This document shows, piece by piece, positions 13,937-22,082 of a DNA stretch of 34,996 nt. Position 1 is the stretch's first letter. Each line of letters opens with the position of its first letter. This DNA comes from JADFRG01 sp964590515 (GTDB lineage Bacteria; Chloroflexota; Anaerolineae; Anaerolineales; E44-bin32), in contig CAZPZD010000024.1 of the NCBI GenBank assembly GCA_964590515.1, positions 1 to 34,996 on the forward strand, in the 5' to 3' direction. The notes beneath the pieces are model-generated. The model saw only the letters and a list, made by a program, of their open reading frames with translations, ran no database searches and had not been told where the DNA came from. The position numbers and the translations under genes are program-made.

Positions 13937-15517
13937 ATGCTGCTGATCAACGGCCGGATCCATCCCAGGGCCGATTCGGCCGCGGTCGTCGCGGCAGTGC
14001 TCATCGAGGGCGGTCGGGTAATTCGGGTCGGCGAGCCGGGCGAGCTCGGTCATCCGTCCGCCGATTCAGGGAGTGTCCTCGACCTGGGTGGCAGAACGGT
14101 GCTGCCGGGATTGATCGATGCCCATCTCCACTTGGAACACTACGCTAGCCGACTCTCCCTCCTCGATTGTGAACAGCCCAGTTTGGCGGAATGCCTTGCG
14201 CGGGTTCGGGCGCAAGCCGAGCGGACCGAAGCGGGGAATTGGATCCTGGGCCATGGGTGGGACCAGAATCTCTGGGGCGGCTACCCCACCGCCGCAGACC
14301 TGGATCAGGCAGTGCCGACCCATCCCGCCTATTTGACCGCGAAGTCCCTCCACGCCGGTTGGGCGAACTCGAAAGGTCTGGAGTTGGCCGGGATTATCGC
14401 CTCGACCCCCGACCCGCCCGACGGAGCGATTCAGCGATCCGCCGATGGTTCACCGACTGGCATCCTGTTTGAAGGTGCGGTGCGGCTGATTTCGGACTTG
14501 ATCGGCCGCCCCCCGGTTGGTCAGCGAGTCGAGAGCTTGGCCAGGGCACAAGCGCGGCTGCTGTCCCTCGGCCTGACCGGGGTTCATGACTTCGATGGAC
14601 CGAGCTGCTTCGAGGCCCTCCAACTCCTGCGGGAGGCCGATCGGCTCCAGCTCCGAGTGGTCAAAAACCTGCCGGCAGACCTCTTGCCAGAACTTCAAGC
14701 GGCGGGCTTCCGAACCGGATTCGGGGACGAGTGGCTTCGGCTCGGCCACCTTAAAGTCTTCGCTGACGGGGCTCTCGGGCCGCGGACCGCCTCGATGCTA
14801 AGTCCTTATTCTGGCGAGCCGGAGAATCGTGGGATGTTGCTAGTCGACCACGAGGGACTGGCCGATATCGCCATTCGGGCGGCCCAAGCTGGGTTGGCGA
14901 CCAGTGTGCATGCCATCGGAGACCAGGCGACCCACGAAGTGCTGGGGGCATTCACGACCCTGCGAGAGTATGAAGCAGTCCACAAACTTCCCCACCTGCG
15001 ACACCGGATCGAGCACCTGCAACTGCTGCATCCGGACGATTCAGGCCGGGCCGGCGCCCTCGATCTGGTGGCCTCGATGCAGCCGGTCCACGCGACCTCA
15101 GACATGCCGATGGCCAACCGATACTGGGGGGACCGGGTGCAGAACGCCTATGCCTGGCGAACCGAGTTGCAGGCGGGCGCCCACTTGGCCTTCGGATCGG
15201 ACGCCCCAGTCGAAGATCCGAATCCCTTCCTGGGGATCCATGCCGCGGTTACTCGCCGCCGGCTGGACGGCAGCCCGGGCCCGGAGGGATGGGTACCAGA
15301 TCAACGGGTGACCTTGGAGCAGGCGTTGGCAGCCTACACCACGGGGTCTGCTTATGCGGCCGGGTTGGAATCGGTTCAGGGACGGCTGGAGCCCGGCTAT
15401 CTGGCGGACCTGCTCGTACTGGCTCGCGATCCGTACGATTGCCGGCCCGATGAACTGGCCGAACTTGCCCCGATCGGCACGATGGTCGCAGGCGAGTGGC
15501 GCTACCGCGATTTCTAG
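13937..15517 (+). CDS. YtcJ-type amidohydrolase (amidohydrolase family 3)
   Basis: A 526-residue metal-dependent hydrolase. Visible motifs: GLIDAHLHLEHY (HxH metal site, about 56-67), WILGHGWDQNLW, LHAGWANSKGLELAG, SVHAIGDQATHEVL, RHRIEHLQLL, FGSDAPVEDPNPF (metal-binding Asp), and the C-terminal GYLADLLVL strand of the composite domain. YtcJ-like enzymes cleave C-N bonds of amide-type substrates; the actual substrate is unknown. The start at 13937 is 4 nt after the preceding stop, suggesting translational coupling; the frame runs back to 13886 but without domain content. Its TAG shares CTAG with the convergent selB stop. Confidence 0.92.
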   Translation: MLLINGRIHPRADSAAVVAAVLIEGGRVIRVGEPGELGHPSADSGSVLDLGGRTVLPGLIDAHLHLEHYASRLSLLDCEQPSLAECLARVRAQAERTEAGNWILGHGWDQNLWGGYPTAADLDQAVPTHPAYLTAKSLHAGWANSKGLELAGIIASTPDPPDGAIQRSADGSPTGILFEGAVRLISDLIGRPPVGQRVESLARAQARLLSLGLTGVHDFDGPSCFEALQLLREADRLQLRVVKNLPADLLPELQAAGFRTGFGDEWLRLGHLKVFADGALGPRTASMLSPYSGEPENRGMLLVDHEGLADIAIRAAQAGLATSVHAIGDQATHEVLGAFTTLREYEAVHKLPHLRHRIEHLQLLHPDDSGRAGALDLVASMQPVHATSDMPMANRYWGDRVQNAYAWRTELQAGAHLAFGSDAPVEDPNPFLGIHAAVTRRRLDGSPGPEGWVPDQRVTLEQALAAYTTGSAYAAGLESVQGRLEPGYLADLLVLARDPYDCRPDELAELAPIGTMVAGEWRYRDF

Positions 15518-17406
15518 TTGCCGGCCGCCGGACTTTGGCGATGGAATTCCCCGTCCCGCGCGGTAACTCCGATCTGATCCAAATGTTCGAGCAGAGCCAG
15601 GGCGTATTTGCGAGAGCTGACAAACCGGTCCCTGACTTCGCCGACAGTCACTTTCCCGGTTTCGCCGAGTCGCTCCCGCACCCAATCGGTCATCTGCGAA
15701 TAAGCCTGCCGGCTCAGGAGCACCGTCTCGGATACCCTTACCAGCTCCCCGTTTTCCAGCAGCGAGGCAAGTATTTCCTCCCCGACCGTCTCCCGGCACT
15801 CGCTCCAGCCGGGCGGCCCGAAAGGTTCGGCCTCGAATCGCTCCAGTAGCCGACTCACTTGCTCCGCTTCGGCCTGGCTGAGTCGAATCACGAATTCCGG
15901 CAGGCTGATTAGGCCGCCGGCCTGCCGCAGCATCCCTCGGTTGACCATCTCCCCAATCAATTCGGGGGCCCCTCCCGCAAGCTGGCCCCGGAGTTCCTCG
16001 AGGGACATCCCAGATCTCAGCGGGCGACGCTGGTGATATTCACCCACCAGTTCTCGTGCCCGCTGAACCGTAGTGCTCCATCTTTGGGCCCCGACCGCCC
16101 AGCGCTCAGCTGAAGGCCCGGCTCCGCTGAAGATCACCAGCTTGCCCTTCTGCTCGAGCCGGTCGAGCGCCGCGTCGATGGCGACCCCATCCAACCCCAG
16201 AGACTCTCTGGCGGCCGCCACGCGGGATGGGCGATCCTCGCCAACAAACGCAAGCAAGACCTCTTCGGGGTCTTCACTCAGAGATTGGATCAATCCTGCG
16301 ATCACGCTTGGAGCCACCCGCTTGTGAAATCGAGTCGGGTGAGGATTCGCAACCTGTCCGCCCCCGAGGGTCGTCCCCGGAGACGGGCGACGAAGGATGA
16401 ACCGGTCTCCCCTTCTCACGACGACGGGGGCTTCTAGCACCAACTGCAGCCACCCGGCTTCGCCCGATTGCAGCGGCCGTTCGCCCAGGACTCGTATTCG
16501 AGCCATTCGATTCGCAGTCCCGGCGAAGAACTTTGCGCTTGAGTTGTGTCCAATGGCAAACGCGTGGTCCGGAAGCACCCGGAAACTCACGTCGACCACC
16601 CTAGTCGGCGAGTCTGTCCCAGGGAGGACCAGGACGTCCCCGCGTTGAATCTGGTCGACCTCCACACCCGAGAGATTTGCCGCGACTCGGCTTCCAGGGT
16701 GAGCCACAGTGACCGCCATTTTATGGGTTTGCAGGCCTCTGAGCCGCGCCCTGAATCCCCCGGGGAGCAGTTCCACCTCATTGCCGACCTGCAAGGACCC
16801 ATCCAGGAGCGTCCCTGTGACGACGGTTCCGAAGCCCGCCATTGTGAACACCCGATCCACCGGCAATCGGGGATGCCGGGTGTCTGCCCTCAGCGGTTCG
16901 TCCCCAAGGGTTGCGTCTAGCGCCCTGATCAGCTCGGAAAGCCCGACCCGAGACACCGATGACACCGGCAGAATCTCAGCCTGCGCGAACCGGCCACCTG
17001 CCAGCAGGCTGCGGATCTCGCGCCGGACCAGCTCCAACCACTCGGGGTCGTCAATGAGATCGATCTTTGTCAGGGCGACAATGAGACTTGGGATTGCCAG
17101 CAGGTCCAGGATCGCCAAGTGCTCGCGGGTCTGCGGCATCGGCCCTTCGTCGGCGGCAACCACCAATAGCGCGGCGTCTATCCCTCCGACCCCGGCCAGC
17201 ATGTTGTCAATAAAATCAAGATGGCCCGGGACGTCGATAATTCCCAGGCCTTCGCCGCTCGGCAGCGTCGTCCAGGCAAAGCCTAGATCGATCGTCATCT
17301 GCCGGTCTTTCTCTTCTTGCAGGCGATCCGGATCTATCCCGGTCAGCGCCTCTACCAGGGCGGACTTGCCGTGGTCAACATGGCCGGCAGTCCCCAATAC
17401 CCGCAT
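15514..17406 (-). CDS. selB: Selenocysteine-specific elongation factor SelB
   Basis: A 630-residue translational GTPase. G1 is GHVDHGKS (8-15), switch I holds RQMTIDLGFAW, G3 is DVPGH, and G4 is TKID. Beta-barrel domains II and III follow (FTMAGFGTVVTGTLLDG, RLRGLQTHK). A long C-terminal half (about 370-630) of winged-helix repeats takes the place of the EF-Tu end and should bind the SECIS RNA. SelB delivers Sec-tRNASec to UGA codons next to SECIS hairpins. The length and C-terminal half separate it from EF-Tu and IF2. No selA, selC or selD is in the window. It is last in a minus-strand run, 25 bp after the coiled-coil gene. Confidence 0.96.
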   Translation of the reverse strand: MRVLGTAGHVDHGKSALVEALTGIDPDRLQEEKDRQMTIDLGFAWTTLPSGEGLGIIDVPGHLDFIDNMLAGVGGIDAALLVVAADEGPMPQTREHLAILDLLAIPSLIVALTKIDLIDDPEWLELVRREIRSLLAGGRFAQAEILPVSSVSRVGLSELIRALDATLGDEPLRADTRHPRLPVDRVFTMAGFGTVVTGTLLDGSLQVGNEVELLPGGFRARLRGLQTHKMAVTVAHPGSRVAANLSGVEVDQIQRGDVLVLPGTDSPTRVVDVSFRVLPDHAFAIGHNSSAKFFAGTANRMARIRVLGERPLQSGEAGWLQLVLEAPVVVRRGDRFILRRPSPGTTLGGGQVANPHPTRFHKRVAPSVIAGLIQSLSEDPEEVLLAFVGEDRPSRVAAARESLGLDGVAIDAALDRLEQKGKLVIFSGAGPSAERWAVGAQRWSTTVQRARELVGEYHQRRPLRSGMSLEELRGQLAGGAPELIGEMVNRGMLRQAGGLISLPEFVIRLSQAEAEQVSRLLERFEAEPFGPPGWSECRETVGEEILASLLENGELVRVSETVLLSRQAYSQMTDWVRERLGETGKVTVGEVRDRFVSSRKYALALLEHLDQIGVTARDGEFHRQSPAAGN

Positions 17407-17431
17407 CGCTCGAGTGTTCTAGGCCCTCAAA

Positions 17432-18673
17432 TTAGGGCTGGTGTTCCTTTCCCTTGGCCTCGGCCGCCCATTCCCGGAGCATGGTCAGGGTCTCCTGCAG
17501 GCGCTGCTGGCCCGAGTGGCTGAGCTGTTCGAGGCTTTCTAGGGCCTCACCGATATCGTCCTGGGCCGACCGCAGATCGTCAGATAACTTCTGATGCAAT
17601 CGTTCATGATCCCGCCGCTGCTCTTCGGCTTCCAGTTTGAATGCACTCCAACGCTTGTGTTCATCCGCCTGTTGACCCGACCACTCCTGCTTGAACCGAT
17701 CTTCGCTCAACCGCTGGATTTCGCTGACCTCTTCGATTCGGCGTTCCAGGCGAGCCACGACGTCGCTTATCTCGCTCTCCAGCCGCTTCAGGTTTCGGTG
17801 AGTCTCCTCGAAAGCCGCCAGCCGCTCATCAAGTCCTTCGGCCTGGCCAGCGAAAGATGTGAATCGCTTCTCATGCGCTTTCCAGTTGCGCTCGAATTCG
17901 GCCTGACGGACGGCCTGCTGCTCAGTCCACAGCGTCTGGGCTTGGCGAAGCTCGTTCTCGCTGGCCTCCAATTCGCCGAGGGTTGCCTGCAGTCGGCGTG
18001 CCTGATCCTCGACAACCTGAACGTGCACTACCAGCGATTCGTGCTTCTTGTGCTGCTCGGCTGCACGGGTCTCTAATTCGGCAATCCGTTGGGCATCTTG
18101 TCGCCGACCCTCCTGCAGGCTAACGGTCTGCCGGTTTCGCTCCTCGAACTCCCTGGCGAGCGACTCGTTCCGTTTCGAGATACCATCCAGAGTGCGGCTG
18201 ATACGCAGTTCTTCCTGTCGACGCGCCTCCAACGAATCTCGCAGGTCTTTGGTGGTCTTTAGCTCGACCCGAACGGCATCGATCGCCTCGGCGGTCTGGC
18301 GCTCCCCCGACTTGCGCAAATCCTCGAGTTGTCGTTCGCGGGCGATCCGCCGTTGCTCTGCTCCCTCGATCAGCCCATTGATCTCCAAACGATGTTGGCC
18401 GATCGTTTCGTCCATCTGGCTGGCCTTGGTCGCCAGGGCGGCGGTCCGGGATTGGTCTCCGGCCAGGATTTTTATTTGGTCAGCTAGCCGGCGTAGTTCC
18501 TGTTCGAGGCCCTCGAGCCGCTCCGCTACTCGGCCGATCTCTTCGGCGCCTCTTCGGCGCTGCTCATCAAGCCAGGTGAATCGCTTGTCGATCTGTTCGG
18601 TCTCCAGTTGAGACTCCTGGGAGTTACGTCCGAGTTTTTTCGCCGAGATTCGGGATCGCCGCGAGTATAGCAT
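17432..18673 (-). CDS. Long coiled-coil protein of unknown function
   Basis: A 413-residue protein of low complexity, rich in Glu, Gln, Arg and Leu, with heptad-like patterns from about residue 30 to 400 and no enzyme motif. The basic start MLYSRRSRISAKKLGRN could bind nucleic acid or membrane. There is no signal peptide or membrane helix. It resembles SMC-arm or DUF-type coiled coils only in composition. It lies 26 bp downstream of the Complex-I-like module and 25 bp upstream of selB, so it is probably co-transcribed with both. Start at 18673: AGGA lies 5 nt upstream. The frame is open further, to 19348, but that part overlaps a membrane gene and is non-coding in character. Confidence 0.85.
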   Translation of the reverse strand: MLYSRRSRISAKKLGRNSQESQLETEQIDKRFTWLDEQRRRGAEEIGRVAERLEGLEQELRRLADQIKILAGDQSRTAALATKASQMDETIGQHRLEINGLIEGAEQRRIARERQLEDLRKSGERQTAEAIDAVRVELKTTKDLRDSLEARRQEELRISRTLDGISKRNESLAREFEERNRQTVSLQEGRRQDAQRIAELETRAAEQHKKHESLVVHVQVVEDQARRLQATLGELEASENELRQAQTLWTEQQAVRQAEFERNWKAHEKRFTSFAGQAEGLDERLAAFEETHRNLKRLESEISDVVARLERRIEEVSEIQRLSEDRFKQEWSGQQADEHKRWSAFKLEAEEQRRDHERLHQKLSDDLRSAQDDIGEALESLEQLSHSGQQRLQETLTMLREWAAEAKGKEHQP

Positions 18674-18699
18674 AGCGATCCTGCCGCCTTGTTTCCGCC

Positions 18700-20088
18700 C
18701 TAATGGTGTAGATTGGCAAAGCCTCGAAGGGCCGGTCCCACCCATGGCATGCCAAGCTGGGGGAACCCGCCCAGGAGCAGACAGAGAAGGATTCCCGCGA
18801 GCAAGATCCAGCGCTCCGTGCGGGTCACAAGTTCGACCGCTCGTTCTCCTGCCGAAGAGAAGATCCGGGCAGCCCACCTTCCGACCGCCAGCGTGACTAT
18901 CAGCATGGCGAAGAGCATGATAAGCACCCCGCCATCCGCCGATTCGGGCAGGCTGCGCAACACTGCCCAACGGATCGCGAATCCACCGGTCAACGGGAAT
19001 CCAGCCAGACCGAGGGCGCCGATCAGACTGGCGCTCGCCGCGATTGGATTCACCCGGCCTGCGCCGACCCGATGGCGTTCCAGCGCTGTTCGGCCCATTG
19101 CCGCCGCGCCGAGCCCCCATGCCGCCAGGCTCACGACCCGCACTCCCGCGTGGAAGAGCACGATCTGAAGTGCCCCAGCTTGGTTCGATCCAATTGCAAA
19201 CAGGGTCACCCCGAAATCCGCGATCAGGGCGTAGGCGAGCATCTTCGAGTAGGACGCCTGCGCGGCCGCTGCCAACGACCCCAGGCCGACCATGAGCAGG
19301 CCAACCGACAGCGCCGCGGTGAACACCTTTGGTTCCGTCCGCAGCCACTCGAGGCTGTCCATGAACCGAAGGAGGAAAAATAGGCCAGCACTTTGCAGAA
19401 CCACCGCGATAAACGCCAATGAGAAGGGATTGGCAGTCTCGGCTGCCCGCCCCAGCCAGAAGTGGAAAGGTGGAACGAACATCAGGATTGAAAACCCCAG
19501 AGCCAGCAGAGCCATCACTTTAGCGGCAAGGTCGGGGGTCACGCTCGTGATACCCACATTGTCGAGCAGCCATCCGGTAAACAGGATGGCGATCATCGCC
19601 AGGCTATAGAGAACAAGCAGCTGGAGTGATCCCGGATCGGCCCTCAGATCTGGCGGGTTGAGCACCAGAATGGCCGCCATGGCCGCGAGTTCCAGGAAGA
19701 TGGCCGCATACAGGAATGGTTCGATTGCCAGCGAGCCCCCGAGGAGCCCCAGGGTGATCAGGCCAACCGGTGCGAAAGATCGGCCCGGGCGGGCGATCAT
19801 CCCGGCCCCGAAAAACAGTGCACCAGTCAGGTAGAGGAACGCCACCGGGGCCCGGTTGCGATCCGAAAGAGCGATCAACCGACCGAGGATGCGCCAGCCT
19901 CCTTCGAACTTGAAAGTAATTCCGAACAGGGTGCCCGGAGATTCAATTGGAGCCGTGAGGGCAAAGACCCCGATCATGAGACTGCCAAGTGCCGCCAGCG
20001 CGAAAGGCGCCCAAACCCGGCGGCGCAGCATCAGACTCCCGCCGGCGAGAATCGCGGTGAGGCCAAAGATCACGGCCGGGGCACTCAT
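18700..20088 (-). CDS. NuoN/HyfF-like antiporter-type membrane subunit
   Basis: A 462-residue polytopic protein with about 13-14 hydrophobic helices. The core matches the proton-conducting subunits of Complex I: FLELAAMA (E133 at the TM5 Glu position), VPPFHFWLGRA (His209), and GLAGFPLTGGFAIRW (near TM12). By eye against NuoN, the TM7 Lys is Leu202, the TM8 Lys is Gln232 and the TM12 Lys is Arg373, so proton transfer may be altered. Third of three overlapping membrane genes: its ATG (20088) overlaps the stop of the previous gene by ATGA. No hydrophilic NADH- or hydrogenase-type subunits are near. Which enzyme it belongs to is unknown. Confidence 0.78.
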   Translation of the reverse strand: MSAPAVIFGLTAILAGGSLMLRRRVWAPFALAALGSLMIGVFALTAPIESPGTLFGITFKFEGGWRILGRLIALSDRNRAPVAFLYLTGALFFGAGMIARPGRSFAPVGLITLGLLGGSLAIEPFLYAAIFLELAAMAAILVLNPPDLRADPGSLQLLVLYSLAMIAILFTGWLLDNVGITSVTPDLAAKVMALLALGFSILMFVPPFHFWLGRAAETANPFSLAFIAVVLQSAGLFFLLRFMDSLEWLRTEPKVFTAALSVGLLMVGLGSLAAAAQASYSKMLAYALIADFGVTLFAIGSNQAGALQIVLFHAGVRVVSLAAWGLGAAAMGRTALERHRVGAGRVNPIAASASLIGALGLAGFPLTGGFAIRWAVLRSLPESADGGVLIMLFAMLIVTLAVGRWAARIFSSAGERAVELVTRTERWILLAGILLCLLLGGFPQLGMPWVGPALRGFANLHH

Positions 20089-20666
20089 GGTGCGCCTTGC
20101 ATTTCCTCGGGGGTCCCGCTGATCAATCCAAGATAACTGGCCACTAGCGCCAAGCCGATGTGAATACTGGCGATCAACGCCAGGACTGCCAGCGAAGGTT
20201 CGATGAGACCGTAAACAACCTCGAAACCGGAAAGCAGTGTCATGAGCCCGAGGCACACTCGGAACGCCGACCCCGAAAGCCCCAGCTGAAGCAGGCCCAT
20301 GGTGAGCAGCACCGTCGAGCCCAAGATCGCCTCTTGAGGCAAGTCGGGAACTTCGAACCAGTTGCGCTGACCGAGACCGAACGCGGCGACCAGACTCAAG
20401 CCGGAGGCGAACAAACGGAATGTTGTCCCGAATTCGCGGCCGGCAGGCTGAGCGGGCGCAGGATGCAGCTTGGACTCCGACACCGTAAGGATGGTGCAGG
20501 CGATCATCCCCGCCACGAGTTTCACCGCGGCCACTTGCAGCGGGAGCGAAAGACCAGTCAGCCAAGAGACCGCCGCGTACTGGATTGCCAAGGTGCCGAT
20601 CCGGGCGACCCGCCCGGTGACCACCGTGAGAAGTAATGCGGTTCCTGAGACGATCATGACCGTCAT
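20085..20666 (-). CDS. NuoK/HyfE-like small membrane subunit
   Basis: A 193-residue protein with about six hydrophobic helices. The C-terminal half resembles NuoK: LLSGFEVVYGLIEP aligns with the TM2 segment carrying the conserved Glu (E149 here), and ALIASIHIGLALVASYLG with the TM3 segment ending in 'IGLALLV'. The second conserved Glu is His169, and the loop between the helices is about 16 residues shorter than in E. coli NuoK. The extra N-terminal half is more like HyfE of hydrogenase 4. It overlaps both neighbours by 4 bp (ATGA). The assignment is by pattern and position. Confidence 0.6.
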   Translation of the reverse strand: MTVMIVSGTALLLTVVTGRVARIGTLAIQYAAVSWLTGLSLPLQVAAVKLVAGMIACTILTVSESKLHPAPAQPAGREFGTTFRLFASGLSLVAAFGLGQRNWFEVPDLPQEAILGSTVLLTMGLLQLGLSGSAFRVCLGLMTLLSGFEVVYGLIEPSLAVLALIASIHIGLALVASYLGLISGTPEEMQGAP

Positions 20667-21865
20667 CCCGGGCTGGCTCCTGTCGCGATGACGACGGCCA
20701 GCACGGCCAGGAACATCCACAGCACCGCACTCTGACCCTCGAGCAGCTCGGTCCCCGAACGAATCCAGCGGGCGACCTGCTCCCAGGCCTGGCTCAACTC
20801 GGCATAAACATCGATTCTCAAGGCGAGGGGCCGCCGCCCCACGTCGGAGCTTCGGTGGGGCAAGATCCCCTGAACTGCCTGGGTCGCCCCGGCTCCCAGA
20901 CCGAGGCCAAGGACTGCCAGCAGCAGCCCGATCAAGCCAGGTTGGGACAGAGCGAGAGCCGCGGTCGCGGCTAACCCCAAGCCAACTGCTGGTGCCCATT
21001 GGCGTCGTCCAAACAGGCTCGCGGCGGCCGCCAGCTGAACTGCCGCAGCTGCCGCGGCCGGAGTGCGCCATGGTTGATCGTCAAACCCACCGGCCAGCAG
21101 CAGGCCCGCCGCGACCAGGGCTGGGTAGGTCGAGTCGGCGGCCGGGGGGCGACTGCTCAACCTCCCGATCCACCATAGCAATCCCAATACGCCAGGCAGG
21201 GCCAGCCCAGCCCGATCGTCCAGCACCTGGCCGCAGGCGGCCAGTGCGACGATTGGGTTAAGCCAGGCGGAACGTATTGGGTCGGCCTTCGCAGTCGAGG
21301 CCGCCAGGGTCGAACTCCGGAGAAAAACGGCCGAACCCGCCACCACCCCCGCTAGGCCGGCCCAGGTGCCGATCGGCGCGGCGTCAGAAACGATCAAAAG
21401 CAATGCGGCTGCGGCGTGAGGCAGCATCCGGCGGATCACGGTGCTGGGCTCGGCTCCCCGGCCAAGCTCGAGGGCTGCCTCCAGGATGCTCATCAAGGTC
21501 CAACATAGAGCTACGCTAAGCGGGTTTGATCCCAGGACTGCGGCAAGACCAACACCCCAGTACGCCAGCTGCAGCGATCCAATCCGGCCTCCAGCACGCA
21601 GACTCACGATCAGATAGAGTGAGCAGGCCAGGACCAAGAAGGGTCGAGAGCCCTCGAACAGCTTGAATTCGAGCCCCGGACCGAAAATCTCGATCGGGCG
21701 CCAAACTGTCACCGCGGAAGTCGCCGAGTCCACGAGCACAACAGCCAAAAAGGAGGCCGCCGCAGCCACCGGAGCAATCAGCCGCGCAGCCCCGGCCGCC
21801 CGTCGGTGAAGCAGCCAATGAAAAAGCGATCCGAGAATCAGGAGCAGGCTGGAGGTTAGAGTCAT
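20663..21865 (-). CDS. Polytopic membrane protein, probable divergent NuoL/HyfB-like subunit
   Basis: A 400-residue, very hydrophobic, Ala/Leu-rich protein with about 11 membrane helices. It heads a three-gene run with NuoK- and NuoN-like subunits. The segment LCWTLMSILEAALEL (about 120-134) resembles the 'WE-LMSL' helix of antiporter-like subunits, with Thr123 in place of the conserved Glu. The C-terminus (amphipathic, charged IRSGTELLEGQS followed by a final helix) recalls the end of HyfB/NuoL proteins. It is shorter than NuoL (over 600) and the clear HxW-type motifs are missing. Identity rests mostly on position. The start at 21865 opens with a membrane helix. Confidence 0.5.
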   Translation of the reverse strand: MTLTSSLLLILGSLFHWLLHRRAAGAARLIAPVAAAASFLAVVLVDSATSAVTVWRPIEIFGPGLEFKLFEGSRPFLVLACSLYLIVSLRAGGRIGSLQLAYWGVGLAAVLGSNPLSVALCWTLMSILEAALELGRGAEPSTVIRRMLPHAAAALLLIVSDAAPIGTWAGLAGVVAGSAVFLRSSTLAASTAKADPIRSAWLNPIVALAACGQVLDDRAGLALPGVLGLLWWIGRLSSRPPAADSTYPALVAAGLLLAGGFDDQPWRTPAAAAAAVQLAAAASLFGRRQWAPAVGLGLAATAALALSQPGLIGLLLAVLGLGLGAGATQAVQGILPHRSSDVGRRPLALRIDVYAELSQAWEQVARWIRSGTELLEGQSAVLWMFLAVLAVVIATGASPG

Positions 21866-21922
21866 CGAGGACGGGCTGGGTGGCCATGAAGAATACCATG
21901 CGGACGCCGAGCAGGGCCCACA

Positions 21923-21931
21923 TGCTATACT
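21923..21931 (+). promoter_or_regulatory. Extended -10 promoter upstream of the RskA-like kinase
   Basis: TGCTATACT (TGn + TATACT) on the plus strand. Transcription from it would give a 5' leader of about 145 nt before the kinase start, long for this window. An ACCGG/CCGGT mini-hairpin lies at about 21998-22012. The interval 21866-22082 has no other clear feature; a minus-strand promoter for the membrane operon must lie here but is not obvious. Confidence 0.45.
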
Positions 21932-22082
21932 TGGCGGCCGGACCGCCGAAATGCAAGCCGAAGTCACCCACGTCCTCCGCATGTCGAAGCATGGAGTACC
22001 GGTGATTCCGGTGAGGCCGTTCACCACGGGATAAGCGCTTAGTTAGACCTGCGGTTACTTTGTAGGACACGGAGTCACGAAG

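Noticed and set aside
18674..19348. Long N-terminal extension of the coiled-coil frame
   Set aside because: It is Gly/Arg/Pro-rich frame noise that overlaps the NuoN-like gene; the start at 18673 has AGGA upstream.
21951..22034. 27-codon possible upstream reading frame before the RskA-like kinase
   Set aside because: No ribosome site and no known peptide match; too short to support from one sequence.
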